Source: an uncultured Prevotellaceae bacterium
GTDB taxonomy: Bacteria; Bacteroidota; Bacteroidia; Bacteroidales; Bacteroidaceae
NCBI GenBank assembly: GCA_900316685.1
Contig: ONDS01000009.1
Location: 184,207-227,570 of the forward strand
DNA: 43,364 nucleotides
Direction of reading: 5' to 3'
Shown here: positions 17,028 to 26,759 of the stretch, in pieces
Layout: every line of letters starts with the position of its first letter
Numbering within the stretch: position 1 is the stretch's first letter
Translations under genes and position numbers: made by a program
Notes under the pieces: model-generated
Seen by the model: the letters and a program-made list of their open reading frames with translations, nothing else
What the model was told of the DNA's origin: nothing
Databases searched by the model: none

Positions 17028-17645
17028 TTAATTATGTCCGTTGAAAGGCTCCATAAGATGACCATCTTTTGCAGCCTCTTGATTGATACCTTCTCTCACA
17101 AACACTTTCTTGAATGTAAGTATGATCACTTTAATATCCGTCCAAATCGACACATGATCCACATACCACACATCGTACTCGAACTTCTGCTTCCACGAAA
17201 TAGTATTACGTCCGTGGCACTGTGCCCAGCCACTTATTCCCGGTCTCACCTCATGACGGCGCATTTGTTCTGGAGAATACAATGGCAGATATTTAACCAG
17301 CAAAGGCCTTGGGCCAATAAGTGCCATGTCTCCCTTGAGCACATTGACCAGTTGTGGAAGTTCATCAATGCTGGTCGAACGAACAAACTTCCCGACCTTA
17401 GTCAATCGCTCTGCATCAGGCAACAATTCTCCATTTTCACCTCGCTCATCAGTCATTGTTTTAAACTTAATGACCTTGAAGATTTTAGCATTCCTGCCTG
17501 GCCGTTCTTGTAAAAAGAAAGCCCCTGCTCCCTTATTGGCAAAATGTAGCCAGATTGTAACAACCAACAGGATAGGTGACAGACAAATTAAAGCGATTAA
17601 AGCGATAAAGAAGTCTATTAGCCTTTTGAAAAAATGTTTATACAT
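17028..17645 (-). CDS. Initiating phosphoglycosyl transferase (PglC/WcaJ C-terminal-type sugar transferase)
   Basis: Transfers a sugar phosphate from a nucleotide sugar to undecaprenyl phosphate, the first membrane step of repeat-unit assembly. The protein is the short monotopic form (205 residues): one re-entrant hydrophobic helix (IDFFIALIALICLSPILL) and a cytosolic domain with QERPG, IKFKTM, the catalytic Asp-Glu pair in SIDELPQL (D94-E95) and KGDMALIGPRPL. GISGWAQCHGRN near residue 140 is also family-typical. It starts 2 bp after the preceding GT4 gene ends, so they are co-transcribed. The sugar it uses is not predictable by eye. Confidence 0.92.
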   Translation of the reverse strand: MYKHFFKRLIDFFIALIALICLSPILLVVTIWLHFANKGAGAFFLQERPGRNAKIFKVIKFKTMTDERGENGELLPDAERLTKVGKFVRSTSIDELPQLVNVLKGDMALIGPRPLLVKYLPLYSPEQMRRHEVRPGISGWAQCHGRNTISWKQKFEYDVWYVDHVSIWTDIKVIILTFKKVFVREGINQEAAKDGHLMEPFNGHN

Positions 17646-17647
17646 AT

Positions 17648-18781
17648 TTATTGATTTGCAGCGAGACCATCATATACTTTCATCAATTCTCCCCAAAGCC
17701 ATTTCTGCTCATAACGAGACGCTATTAGTTCGCGTGCTTGTAATGACAAGCGATGACGCAAGCCTGCATCCTCCATCAAGCGTTGAATCGCGTCATAAAG
17801 GGCATCCACATCCTTCGTGGGAATGATGGTGCCATTCTTTCCTTCTATGATAATCTCTCGAGCCCCGTTGATATCAGTCACTATACACGGCAGACCCAAT
17901 GCTCCTGCTTCAAGCACTGTGTTGGGAAAGCCCTCTCGATAACTCGGAAACACGAAAATATCGGATGCAGCATAATATGGCCTGACATCCTCTTGTCGGC
18001 CAACAGCGAAGATACGCTTATCTTTGTTAATCGTTTGTACCGTCTCTTCGGCAAGCGGGTCAAGAGCATCCTCATACGTTCCCACTAAAATCAGTTTCAC
18101 TTGTTCATTTCCAATTTTAGAGAACGCCTCTATCAACTCATTGATCCCTTTGTCTCTCACCAATCGTCCGACAAAAAGCAGCACCATATCATCGGAAGCG
18201 AGACCCAACTCTTTTCTCACGTCGCGCGTCACGTTATCACGGCTCCAATAATCCATATCCATCCCTCTCACATTGCCATTGCCAATGATGTGCAATGTTT
18301 TTTTTGTGATATGGTATCGCCGCAGGTCGTCAGCCACTCCTTGACCTTCTGGGTTGATATACGTAGCACATCGGCACAACAATTTATCCATCAATATCAG
18401 GACACGTTGCTTCATACCAGTGGCGGTAGGGAAAACCAACCCAGTATACGTATGCATACGCACGGGCACACGCGTTATCCATGCCGATAACATGCTGAGC
18501 AGTCCAGCCTTTGGTGTTAAAGAATGTACAATATCTGGTTTTTCACGTCGCATCACTCCAATCATTTTGACGAGTGACTTCATGTCACGCCATAGACTGA
18601 TGTGCCTTTCCATAGGTACGGCGATAATACGTACCCCTTCTCTATTTTTGATCATCTCCAACTCCTGACCAGGTGAAGATACTGCAACAACCTCATAATG
18701 CTCTGAAATCATATGAAGCTGACCTCGACAAAAAGTGTTTAGAGATTTTGGTATTGTAGAAATCCGCAATATTTTCTTCAT
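17648..18781 (-). CDS. Family 4 glycosyltransferase
   Basis: A GT-B fold retaining glycosyltransferase, 377 residues. The C-terminal donor domain shows FVGRLVRDKGINELIEAF and the E-x7-E region SYREGFPNTVLEAGALGLP followed by TDINGAREII. The N-terminal half (PKSLNTFCRGQLHMI, PDIVHSLTPKAGLLS) resembles enzymes such as CapM/PglA-like transferases that extend the lipid-linked first sugar. Immediate downstream neighbour is the initiating phosphoglycosyl transferase, so it may add the second sugar; that is inference from order. Confidence 0.85.
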   Translation of the reverse strand: MKKILRISTIPKSLNTFCRGQLHMISEHYEVVAVSSPGQELEMIKNREGVRIIAVPMERHISLWRDMKSLVKMIGVMRREKPDIVHSLTPKAGLLSMLSAWITRVPVRMHTYTGLVFPTATGMKQRVLILMDKLLCRCATYINPEGQGVADDLRRYHITKKTLHIIGNGNVRGMDMDYWSRDNVTRDVRKELGLASDDMVLLFVGRLVRDKGINELIEAFSKIGNEQVKLILVGTYEDALDPLAEETVQTINKDKRIFAVGRQEDVRPYYAASDIFVFPSYREGFPNTVLEAGALGLPCIVTDINGAREIIIEGKNGTIIPTKDVDALYDAIQRLMEDAGLRHRLSLQARELIASRYEQKWLWGELMKVYDGLAANQ

Positions 18782-18941
18782 TTTAACTATCTTTATTGAT
18801 TAGTTATCTCAAAATAATCCATTTCTGAGTTCCCCATGTCAATCACTAACAGACAAGAAATAAGATCCATTGCAAGCATGGACTGTGCTATATCCAGTGC
18901 CCTTCCATCCACGAAAGCTTTCACAAAAACGTTCCAGACAC

Positions 18942-20033
18942 CTAAAAGCCACATTCTCTATAAACTTTATCATATCCTTGCACGGTCTTACTCAAGTCAT
19001 ATTCTTGGGCACGTTTATAGCAGCGGTCTGCAACCTCATTATAGAACGCTTCGTCATCATGCAGTTTTTTTATGATGCTCACTAAAGCTTGTGCATCCTC
19101 ATGAGGGAAAAGGAGCCCATAGCCATCTGTCACTTCTTTCAAGCCATTAACATTGCTGGCTATAAAAGGTTTACCTACGCTCATTCCTTCCACGTTCGAC
19201 AGAGAAAGCCCCTCCCAATGTGAACTCATCACCACCACATCCGCAGCCTTCAGAACATTGGGCACATCAGATCGCAACCCTAGGAAATGAACGCGTTTTT
19301 CTAAATCCAATGTTTTCACTAAGTCTTTAACATAATCCATACGCACACCAACTCCTACGAGCCACAACTCATATTGATCTTCAGGCAGCATTGACATTGC
19401 CTTTACAACAGTATCTTGATCTTTCGCATCTCGGAAACCAGCCACCATCACCGTTACGAAACGGTCAGAACGTGAGAATCCCAAATCTTGGTCAGTTGCT
19501 GGGGCTGCAGAATGGAAAGCTCCGACTTCCACTCCATTATTAATCGTTACCACCCTATCATCATCCAGTTTCCAACGCAAGTATGTCAACAACTTCTCTC
19601 TCGCTATATGAGAAATACAGATTGTACGATTATAATGCCGATACATCCATTTATCAAATGCATGGAATAGTGTATGCTCCCGTTTTCGGTTGTTAGTACT
19701 ATGCTCTGTTGTCACAAGTATTTTTTGCAGTCCGATATTGGCTAAAGCAGCGAACAGTTGTGGAGATGAATTATGAGTATGCACAATATCATAATCGCGC
19801 ATGATCTTTCGTAATTCCCAAATATATTTTATGCTATAGAAAGAACGACCTAATTCAAACACTTTACATTGGGGGCAGCGTTCTTTCAGCTGTTTTTTCA
19901 ATGGCATGTTCGTGGCATTAAACACCGCAACGTCTACCTGATGCCCCATTTCCGTAAGTTTTGGCACCAAATCAACCACCAATTTTTCAGCCCCACCTGT
20001 CAAGAGTGAGGTAATGACATGTAGTATCTTCAT
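18942..20033 (-). CDS. Family 4 glycosyltransferase
   Basis: A 363-residue GT-B fold glycosyltransferase. MKILHVITSLLTGGAEKLV is the classic GT4 acceptor-domain start with the GGAE motif, and SSHWEGLSLSNVEGMSVGKP gives the donor-domain E-x7-E region. Its ATG overlaps the stop of the upstream GT2 gene (20030-20033), showing translational coupling. Substrates unknown. The 160 bp between this gene and the next GT4 contains no recognisable gene. Confidence 0.87.
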   Translation of the reverse strand: MKILHVITSLLTGGAEKLVVDLVPKLTEMGHQVDVAVFNATNMPLKKQLKERCPQCKVFELGRSFYSIKYIWELRKIMRDYDIVHTHNSSPQLFAALANIGLQKILVTTEHSTNNRKREHTLFHAFDKWMYRHYNRTICISHIAREKLLTYLRWKLDDDRVVTINNGVEVGAFHSAAPATDQDLGFSRSDRFVTVMVAGFRDAKDQDTVVKAMSMLPEDQYELWLVGVGVRMDYVKDLVKTLDLEKRVHFLGLRSDVPNVLKAADVVVMSSHWEGLSLSNVEGMSVGKPFIASNVNGLKEVTDGYGLLFPHEDAQALVSIIKKLHDDEAFYNEVADRCYKRAQEYDLSKTVQGYDKVYRECGF

Positions 20034-20902
20034 TTTATCAGCTTAATGTCTCTTTGGTGCATCAACAGCCCTAAAGGGGCTGACCAATACCATAACCAAG
20101 GAATACGCACTCTTTGTTTTGTTCTATCTTCACACATTCGGAAGCGCCAATAGTTAATCGACGCTTTTACTTTTTGCATAAATGGAATATTATAATAGAG
20201 CATTTCTGCATAAGTCATCATCGATGCAATGGGACTATTCATGCGAATTTTAATGATACTAGAAGTCAATCCATCAGGTTGATATTCCACGATATAAATA
20301 GGGCGATTAATAAATCTCAGTTGATATTTCGCAGCAATACGGTTCCATGTAAGGGCCTCTGGCGAAAACTTTTCCCCATCAATTTCGGGCATAGGAATTT
20401 CTTTTAAAACTCGCGTCAGAAATATCTCTTTCAAGTCACCTGTTACATGATATTTGAACCGAATGTCCAAAGAAGTACAATCAATCATATCCATTGGCAA
20501 CCCGGAACCGATAGTAGTGCCATCTTTCTGGCAGTCCAACGCGCAGACACCGCCGATTTTGGGATTATCACGAACAGCATCATAAGTATCAGCAACTACC
20601 TGCAAAGCATCGTCAGTTAATTGATCATCACTATCAGCAATGAAAAACAATTCACCTCTTGCTTCTTCCACACCTCGATTCACTGCACGATGCTTTCCTC
20701 CATTAACCGTTTTGAAATAGCGGATGGGAAAACCATGTTCCCCATCCATGATTTCCCGCATCACCGTCTCCGTGTCATCCTTACTCCCATCATCCACCAC
20801 AACCCACTCAAAATCCGTGAATTCCTGGCGGCAAAGACTTCGGAACAACTCAGGCAACAGATGCCCCCGATTATATGTCGGTGTAAAAACAGTTATTAGC
20901 AT
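20030..20902 (-). CDS. Family 2 glycosyltransferase
   Basis: A 290-residue GT-A fold transferase. TVFTPTYNRGHLLPELFRSL and VVVDDGSKDDT form the nucleotide-binding part, and FIADSDDQL (residues 88-95) carries the DxD metal site. The C-terminal third has a basic amphipathic region ending KLIK, which may contact the membrane. It is sandwiched between an acyltransferase gene (5 bp upstream) and a GT4 gene (overlapping by 4 bp), so it belongs to the repeat-unit assembly operon. Confidence 0.87.
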   Translation of the reverse strand: MLITVFTPTYNRGHLLPELFRSLCRQEFTDFEWVVVDDGSKDDTETVMREIMDGEHGFPIRYFKTVNGGKHRAVNRGVEEARGELFFIADSDDQLTDDALQVVADTYDAVRDNPKIGGVCALDCQKDGTTIGSGLPMDMIDCTSLDIRFKYHVTGDLKEIFLTRVLKEIPMPEIDGEKFSPEALTWNRIAAKYQLRFINRPIYIVEYQPDGLTSSIIKIRMNSPIASMMTYAEMLYYNIPFMQKVKASINYWRFRMCEDRTKQRVRIPWLWYWSAPLGLLMHQRDIKLIK

Positions 20903-20907
20903 AAAGA

Positions 20908-21906
20908 CTAGTTAATATTTACAAGTGCCAAAATCTTCTTTGTTATCCGTTGAAAAGGTATTGCCGTTAAATAGCTTATGACAACCACAGACAAAAATAT
21001 AATTATTGGATACTTCAACGAATAAACTTGCTCTCTAAACAAATAATTACAATACCACGTATGAATCATCCACATTGGCATCGATTTCTTTCCCAACTCT
21101 GTTAAAATACTTTCCATCCACTTAGGATATGACAATTGACAAAGGAGAAAGATCATTAAAGGAACATAGATGATATATGTCACAGAGATATTGATAGTAG
21201 CCACAAATATTATTGCAATTGCCATAATCAACAATATTAGCCATGTAGGAAACTCCTTCTTAATAACATAATCCGCTCGGTAGAAAGTAACACCAATAGT
21301 AAACCAATATAAGAATTGAGCATATACTACACACATGTTGACCACGGCATTATTAGCCAAAATTGTTGCATGATATCTGCTTATAAAATAACTAGCACCA
21401 ACATTGATAAACATGGTTATAACAACAGCCTTCATATAACCTATCTTCTCTATTAGTCTAATTATATATAAGCTCGTTAATGCCATCAACGAATATGGAA
21501 ACAAAAACCACATTTCATAATTGTAATCACATTTCAAACCTGTCATGTTCTGAAGTATCCTTTGCCAACTTCCAGGATATCTATCTGTATACATACAACA
21601 ACCTATAGAGATGAAGACTGTTAGAATAATCCAGTAATGCATGTAGAGTTTGAAAATCCTTGTCAATTGTTTGGCAAAGCTTAAATGCCCTTTCTCGTAT
21701 ATATATGCAAGCCCATATCCACTTAGGAATACAAAGAATCCTACTGGACCACACGCATTTGACAACCACTTAGCAAAAGGCTCGTTACCTATGTATATAA
21801 GATTCACACATAAATCTACATTTTTATTAAACAGATGTAAGAATATCATCATAATGATAACAATTCCTTTTATCTGTAAACTTTTATCTTTAGAAATTGT
21901 TATCAT
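20908..21906 (-). CDS. Membrane acyltransferase (acyltransferase 3 family)
   Basis: A 332-residue, about ten-helix membrane protein. The start LQIKGIVIIMMIFLHLFNK has the family's His in helix 1, and GPVGFFVFLSGYGLAYIYEKG is the typical second segment, as in polysaccharide O-acetyltransferases of the WcjE/OafA transmembrane group. It overlaps the end of the neighbouring acyltransferase gene at 21903-21906. The base composition is clearly more AT-rich than the flanking glycosyltransferase genes. Confidence 0.8.
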   Translation of the reverse strand: MITISKDKSLQIKGIVIIMMIFLHLFNKNVDLCVNLIYIGNEPFAKWLSNACGPVGFFVFLSGYGLAYIYEKGHLSFAKQLTRIFKLYMHYWIILTVFISIGCCMYTDRYPGSWQRILQNMTGLKCDYNYEMWFLFPYSLMALTSLYIIRLIEKIGYMKAVVITMFINVGASYFISRYHATILANNAVVNMCVVYAQFLYWFTIGVTFYRADYVIKKEFPTWLILLIMAIAIIFVATINISVTYIIYVPLMIFLLCQLSYPKWMESILTELGKKSMPMWMIHTWYCNYLFREQVYSLKYPIIIFLSVVVISYLTAIPFQRITKKILALVNIN

Positions 21907-22919
21907 TTTACATTAGATATTGACTTGTTTATGAAGTTCCAAGTTATAATCCTCACTTGATCAAATAGGAAACATCCTATGAATACTATTATTAATAATA
22001 ACAACAGCATTATTGCATACAAAAATCCATGAAATTGACTAAATACATAATTTGCATATTGCATAAGATAAGGATAGACAAAAGGACTATAATGTATAAG
22101 ATATACTGCAAAGCAGGAAGCAGCCATCCTATTAACTATTTTGCTTTGGAACTTTAATTGCTTAAAACTTAATAACAATAATATTGAAGCCCAAATAGCC
22201 ATAGGATTATCATCACGGATCATCCTCCCAGCATGACCGAACTTCCACATGGTAAAAGAGGAAATCAGAGCCATAAGCAAAATGATTGCGATCCATAGTT
22301 GGAGAGCATTTTTTTCAACAAAACGGACAGGATATTTTCTAAAATATGCTGCGGTCAAGTAAATGCCAGAAAAAAGAATGATACTGTAACCATCATAATA
22401 ATCATACCATCCACTCAACCAACTATAATAACTTTGGAAGAGGAAAAAAGAAATCAACACAACTTGAAAAGATTTCTTAGTTGAATGCTCAATGAAGATG
22501 TTAAGAATAGGAGAAATAAGATATAGCCCCAAATATCCCATAACGAACCAATATCCATCAAAAAAAGACATGCTGATTTTAACTCCGCTAATATTAAATT
22601 CAGCGATATGCAATGCTATAGCAATGCCATAGACTACCCACAACGTAAAAAACACTAAGTATAAATATTTTACCACCCCCCGAATTTTAAACTTTATCCC
22701 AAACCATCCAGAAATAGCGATAAAAATGCCAACACCCGTAATTGTGATACAGCTTAATATATTTTTCAAAAAATACAACGATGGCACCTCTACGATTGGC
22801 TCGGTTATTTGCATTGAATCCATCCGTAAATGGGTATGACCAAACATTATGAGAATCATTGCGAAAATCCGCAACAATTCATAATTGGAAAGCCTATTCT
22901 TGTTTGAGAGTTCTACCAC
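21903..22919 (-). CDS. Membrane acyltransferase (acyltransferase 3 family), GTG start
   Basis: A 338-residue polytopic protein. SNYELLRIFAMILIMFGHTHLR has the helix-1 His and GVGIFIAISGWFGIKFK the second segment; WFVMGYLGLYLISPILN is also typical of O-acetyltransferases acting on surface polysaccharides. The only start ahead of this conserved region is a GTG at 22919, two bases after the TAA of the upstream polymerase gene. Next to a second acyltransferase of the same family, with which it overlaps by 4 bp; the two probably modify different positions or sugars. Confidence 0.8.
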   Translation of the reverse strand: MVELSNKNRLSNYELLRIFAMILIMFGHTHLRMDSMQITEPIVEVPSLYFLKNILSCITITGVGIFIAISGWFGIKFKIRGVVKYLYLVFFTLWVVYGIAIALHIAEFNISGVKISMSFFDGYWFVMGYLGLYLISPILNIFIEHSTKKSFQVVLISFFLFQSYYSWLSGWYDYYDGYSIILFSGIYLTAAYFRKYPVRFVEKNALQLWIAIILLMALISSFTMWKFGHAGRMIRDDNPMAIWASILLLLSFKQLKFQSKIVNRMAASCFAVYLIHYSPFVYPYLMQYANYVFSQFHGFLYAIMLLLLLIIVFIGCFLFDQVRIITWNFINKSISNVK

Positions 22920-22921
22920 TT

Positions 22922-24076
22922 TTATTTCCTATAAAATTTGTCTAAATCGTAGAATTCGTCATATTCATACTTCTCGAAAACTGGATCTCCTTCGCGGTGC
23001 CCATTTGTCAAGAACGTTTTATAAGGATACAAATTCATATACGTTTGCCAACCGTTGTAAACTCTTATATACAATATAAGACCAAGTATAATGAACATTA
23101 ATCCAAACTGAGTAATTGCTTTATGTCGAACACAAATAGTGGTTAATGTGCAAATAATACCTAACATATAGAACCATCCTAATCGACCACCATTCTCGGA
23201 GCGGACAAAGACAAGGAGAATGGCACAAAACACCAAAGCCATATTCAGCAGAACGATGTCTTTAGGCGTTTTAGGAATATCTCTATAATTAGCAAGAATA
23301 ACAAACAAGAAGAATACACTTTCTATTAGGTAAGCATATCTGAAGCCCGCATCCATAGAATAAAATTGGGCTGTTCCTCTACCAGTATCCACTTCCCCAT
23401 ACATTTCGAAAAGACTTTGTGGAATTGGAGTCAATCCAACTATCAATGCCAAGACCATAACACCTATTATTGTTTTTTGAGAGTATTTCTTGATTGGAAT
23501 GAAATACATGGGTAAAAAAACGATAGCGGAATTATGGAAAGAAAAGCCTATGAACCATACTAATAGGAACCGTTTTAAATCACGTTTATAAATATACTGA
23601 AGAGAAAGCCACATTATTGTACATCCCAATACCTGTCGTAAATATGTGAATGTGAAAAAGACCCACAATCCCAAAAAAACGACCACAGCAAACGGCATAT
23701 TTTCCGCATATTTACGCAAAGAAACGATAAGTAAAATATAAATAATCATCGTACAGGTAAATATGAAAATATACCTGTTGGAAGTTATGTAAGTCATCAG
23801 GGCGTTTAAGGTGCCATAGCCGAATTCTCCTCCGAAATAAGCGAAACTATCTGAAAGGAAAGGATTGTCTCCCGCAAAGGTTACATCAGCCATATGATCA
23901 AAGATCTCTGCATATATATATCGGTCGTATCCCCCGAGCATGTCGCTCAGACCGATAAATATACCCAAGCCTACAAGGTACCATGTGGCAAAACCAAGTT
24001 GATATTTCCGCTTTGATTCCAGCGTTAGGAAGCAGATAGCTACTGCCAAAAAGAATATAAATAGATATAAAATCAT
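22922..24076 (-). CDS. EpsG-type polysaccharide polymerase (Wzy-like)
   Basis: A 384-residue integral membrane protein with about ten to twelve hydrophobic helices and the EpsG-family pattern: an early GLSDMLGGYDRYIYAE loop, then FTFTYLRQVLGCTIMWLSL and WFIGFSFHNSAIVFLP, a loop with paired Arg and His residues typical of EpsG. EpsG proteins are thought to polymerise repeat units on the outer face of the inner membrane. It is the only polymerase candidate in the locus and so is the likely partner of the Wzx flippase at 33557. The start overlaps the upstream GT4 stop by 4 bp. Confidence 0.82.
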   Translation of the reverse strand: MILYLFIFFLAVAICFLTLESKRKYQLGFATWYLVGLGIFIGLSDMLGGYDRYIYAEIFDHMADVTFAGDNPFLSDSFAYFGGEFGYGTLNALMTYITSNRYIFIFTCTMIIYILLIVSLRKYAENMPFAVVVFLGLWVFFTFTYLRQVLGCTIMWLSLQYIYKRDLKRFLLVWFIGFSFHNSAIVFLPMYFIPIKKYSQKTIIGVMVLALIVGLTPIPQSLFEMYGEVDTGRGTAQFYSMDAGFRYAYLIESVFFLFVILANYRDIPKTPKDIVLLNMALVFCAILLVFVRSENGGRLGWFYMLGIICTLTTICVRHKAITQFGLMFIILGLILYIRVYNGWQTYMNLYPYKTFLTNGHREGDPVFEKYEYDEFYDLDKFYRK

Positions 24077-25272
24077 TGGGCTATAGAAAATAAATACTTT
24101 GCCACTTTTCCCCTGTTATGCTCTCGGAGCACCGCCTGTCGTCCCCGTTCCGCCATCTCCTCATAGCGCTCACGGTTTCTGGGAATATCAGCCAGGATGG
24201 CCAACAGCTCCTCTTTGGTGTCATATTGCAGACACGACACCCCATCTTCCACAGCGATATTCTCCAAGGCATATTCTGTACCAATCACCAACAGTCCATT
24301 GGCGATAGCATCCAACACCTTTCCTTTGGTGCCCGTGCCGATGGCGATGGGCGTTATCTGGATGTCATGCTTGCGCACCTCCTCCACGTAATCCGGAGCG
24401 AAAGCGATATGCTCCACCTCATAGCCGGCCTCTCGGAGCGTCTGGATATGCCCTTCCCAACCTTTTCCAAGGAAGGTGAACACGAAGTTCTCGCGCAGCG
24501 CAAACTGCTGCGCCTCGGTCAGCGCCTCTATCATCTCATCCGCTTTCTCCTGCATATAGAAATCATATCGTCCGGCTATCAGGAGTTTTATCTTCGGTTG
24601 GGCGAAAGCCACCACCTTCTGGGGCTCCGCCAATTCATAACGAGGATGGCGTATGAAATGGGCATTCAGTTTCGGATTGATCTTCAATAGGAAATTCTTG
24701 TCGGCCTCGCCCACGAGATGATAAGCGATGTTTTCCCCTGCATCATACTCCTGCTCCATACGGAAATATTTGCGGTAATTGGTCAAAACACGCCAATATT
24801 CCGTTTTGCTGGCCATGGTGGAACGCAGCGCCAAACGCCTATAGAAATGGAGGCTGTAACAATCCGGCACCATGTGCAAGCGCTTGAACGCTCTGAATTG
24901 CTTCAGTATCCCGGAGAACTCTTGGCTATATACCCATACAAGGTCGGGCTTCATATCCTCGATATCGGCAACAGCCTCTTTCGGCAGCCTATAGTAATAA
25001 TTGATTGGGTACTTCAAGAACAGGCGGAGAAAGGTAAGATGAAGTTTCAACAGCCATGCTATCCATTTAGGTTTTTGGAGGAGATGGATTCTCACATCCA
25101 ACTCTTTTTCCACCTCAGCTATCCTTTCAGTTGTAAACCCGTTCTGATTGTAGCTGTATATGACTATCTCCATGCCTTCCGGCCGCTCTTTCATCAAGTG
25201 ATACGGATGGCCAGACGGACCTCCTATATTCTCCTTATAAGGAGTAACCGGTGTAATGAATATTACTTTCAT
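24073..25272 (-). CDS. Glycosyltransferase, GT4-like
   Basis: A 399-residue GT-B type protein. The N-terminus MKVIFITPVTPYKENIGGPSG is an acceptor-domain start with a Gly-rich loop; LLIAGRYDF begins the donor domain, and ITPIAIGTGTKGKVLDAIANG plus the later GLLVIGTEYALENI correspond to the sugar-nucleotide site. The canonical E-x7-E is not obvious, so it is a divergent member. It overlaps the hddC-gmhB fusion gene by 4 bp (25269-25272), the heptose-donor gene; a heptosyltransferase role is possible but only inferred from this coupling. Confidence 0.75.
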   Translation of the reverse strand: MKVIFITPVTPYKENIGGPSGHPYHLMKERPEGMEIVIYSYNQNGFTTERIAEVEKELDVRIHLLQKPKWIAWLLKLHLTFLRLFLKYPINYYYRLPKEAVADIEDMKPDLVWVYSQEFSGILKQFRAFKRLHMVPDCYSLHFYRRLALRSTMASKTEYWRVLTNYRKYFRMEQEYDAGENIAYHLVGEADKNFLLKINPKLNAHFIRHPRYELAEPQKVVAFAQPKIKLLIAGRYDFYMQEKADEMIEALTEAQQFALRENFVFTFLGKGWEGHIQTLREAGYEVEHIAFAPDYVEEVRKHDIQITPIAIGTGTKGKVLDAIANGLLVIGTEYALENIAVEDGVSCLQYDTKEELLAILADIPRNRERYEEMAERGRQAVLREHNRGKVAKYLFSIAQ

Positions 25273-26579
25273 GATTTCAAGATAATGTCGACTGCCGCTA
25301 ATAAAGCTTCGTCTTTGTTGGCCTCTATTAGGATACTATCCTTGCATCCGGCCGCCTTTCCCGCCTCCACATCGCGCCACCCATCGCCAATCATATACGA
25401 TTGGGACAAATCGATATTGAAATCCTCAGCGGCTTGCAAGAGCATGCCTGGTTTTGGTTTCCTACAGCAGCAATCACATTTATACTCAGGACGTTCCCCC
25501 TCAAAGCCCTTGTCTGTGTGATGGGGGCAGAAATAGATGGCATCAACGAACGCCCCATGAAGGCCCAGTTCCGTTTCCATCTTTTCATGGATGCGCTGCA
25601 AAGTATCAAATGTGCACTCCCCACGTGCTATCTGCGGTTGGTTGGTTGTCACGATGCACAGATATTCCGAGCTATTTATCTTATGCACGGCCTCAGTAGC
25701 GCCCTTGATCAATTCCATTTCCTCGGGTTCCACCAAAAAACCCTTAGAGACATTCAACGTTCCGTCGCGATCAAGGAAAATGGCCTTTTGCTTGTTCTTC
25801 AGGTTCCGTGCTGCCGGTTTTCCCTCCTTGATATCCTTCTCCGTCTCATATAACCTCTCGGGTGTTCCCATATCCTTGATATACTCAGGAGTATGATAGG
25901 CGAAGATTTTTCCCGTGGCAATATAAGGTTTCAGCACATCCCTGTCGAGATCTATCTTGTCGGGTGTCTCGGGATGGCGGGGCACATAGTTACGTCTCAC
26001 CTCCTCCAACAATCTCGGTGAGATTATCTCGATGCCTGCATTCACGCAGTTCCTGTAATACTTACGCTCATCCTCCTTGTTCATCCATCGCAGCACCCGT
26101 TGTGTCTCTATGGGCAACCCACCCTTTTCCTGTGGGGGCAATATCTCCGTCACGAGCAGGGAGCTGTCGTAGGGATGGCCATTGGGATGCGCCACCAACG
26201 AGGCCCACGCCTTATGTTTCCGGTGGAAGTCAATGAATCGGTTGAAGTCCACATCCAACATCACATCGCCGCAGAGCAGGAGAAAGTCTTCGGTCAGTTC
26301 GGGCATCTGAAACAATGCTCCTGCCGTGCCTAAGGGATGGTCTTCATCGAAATAGGAAATGTCCACGCCGAACTTTTTCCCATCTCCGAAATAATCCTTG
26401 ATCACATGTCCCAGATGCCCTATCACCAAGGTGATGTCGGTCAGTCCGCACCTTTTCAGGTTGTCTATCTGATATTCAAGTATGGGTTTGCCGCATATCT
26501 CTATCATCGGCTTGGGCACGTCGCTCTTCACTGCCGCGATACGTGTGCCCTTCCCCCCAGCCATTATCACCGTCTTCAT
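25269..26579 (-). CDS. Fusion: D-glycero-D-manno-heptose-1-phosphate guanylyltransferase (HddC) and heptose-1,7-bisphosphate phosphatase (GmhB)
   Basis: A 436-residue bifunctional enzyme. Residues 1-250 are a sugar nucleotidyltransferase (VIMAGGKGTRI, KPMIEICGKPILEYQ, LCGDVMLDVDF, IKDMGTPERLYE) of the HddC type. Residues 265-436 are a HAD phosphatase of the GmhB type: catalytic FLDRDGTLN (D270, D272), the zinc-binding CPHH (351) and CDC (368-370) and MIGDGWRDVEAG. Together they perform the last two steps to GDP-D-glycero-alpha-D-manno-heptose: removal of the 7-phosphate and transfer to GMP. With hddA and gmhA nearby the pathway is complete. The fusion seats the two activities on one chain; in most bacteria they are separate proteins. 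Confidence 0.88.
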   Translation of the reverse strand: MKTVIMAGGKGTRIAAVKSDVPKPMIEICGKPILEYQIDNLKRCGLTDITLVIGHLGHVIKDYFGDGKKFGVDISYFDEDHPLGTAGALFQMPELTEDFLLLCGDVMLDVDFNRFIDFHRKHKAWASLVAHPNGHPYDSSLLVTEILPPQEKGGLPIETQRVLRWMNKEDERKYYRNCVNAGIEIISPRLLEEVRRNYVPRHPETPDKIDLDRDVLKPYIATGKIFAYHTPEYIKDMGTPERLYETEKDIKEGKPAARNLKNKQKAIFLDRDGTLNVSKGFLVEPEEMELIKGATEAVHKINSSEYLCIVTTNQPQIARGECTFDTLQRIHEKMETELGLHGAFVDAIYFCPHHTDKGFEGERPEYKCDCCCRKPKPGMLLQAAEDFNIDLSQSYMIGDGWRDVEAGKAAGCKDSILIEANKDEALLAAVDIILKS

Positions 26580-26651
26580 AGATGAATGTTTAGTGTGGAG
26601 CGTTTAGTGTTTAGTGTTCTATCGGACTCTTGAGGCGGACCGCCTTCTATC

Positions 26652-26756
26652 TTTCTGTGGATTTCAGCGGTGTCTGCAAGAGTATTTTGGTTTCTCGCTG
26701 ATAGCGCTGATGGACGCTGACGAGGTTTCTGCGGATTTCAGCGATGTCTGCGAGAG
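26652..26756. repeat. 31-bp direct repeat in the gap downstream of gmhA
   Basis: Copies at 26652-26682 and 26726-26756 start 74 bp apart and differ at three positions; both contain GGATTTCAGCG and GTCTGC. Between them lies a related CGCTGATAGCGCTGATGGACG. A TTTAGTG triplet-like repeat lies just before (26588-26616). The block fills the 180 bp between gmhA and the hddC-gmhB fusion gene. Confidence 0.65.
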
Positions 26757-26759
26757 GTA

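Noticed and set aside
26652-26756. Possible CRISPR array
   Set aside because: Two imperfect copies with one gap and no leader or cas genes.
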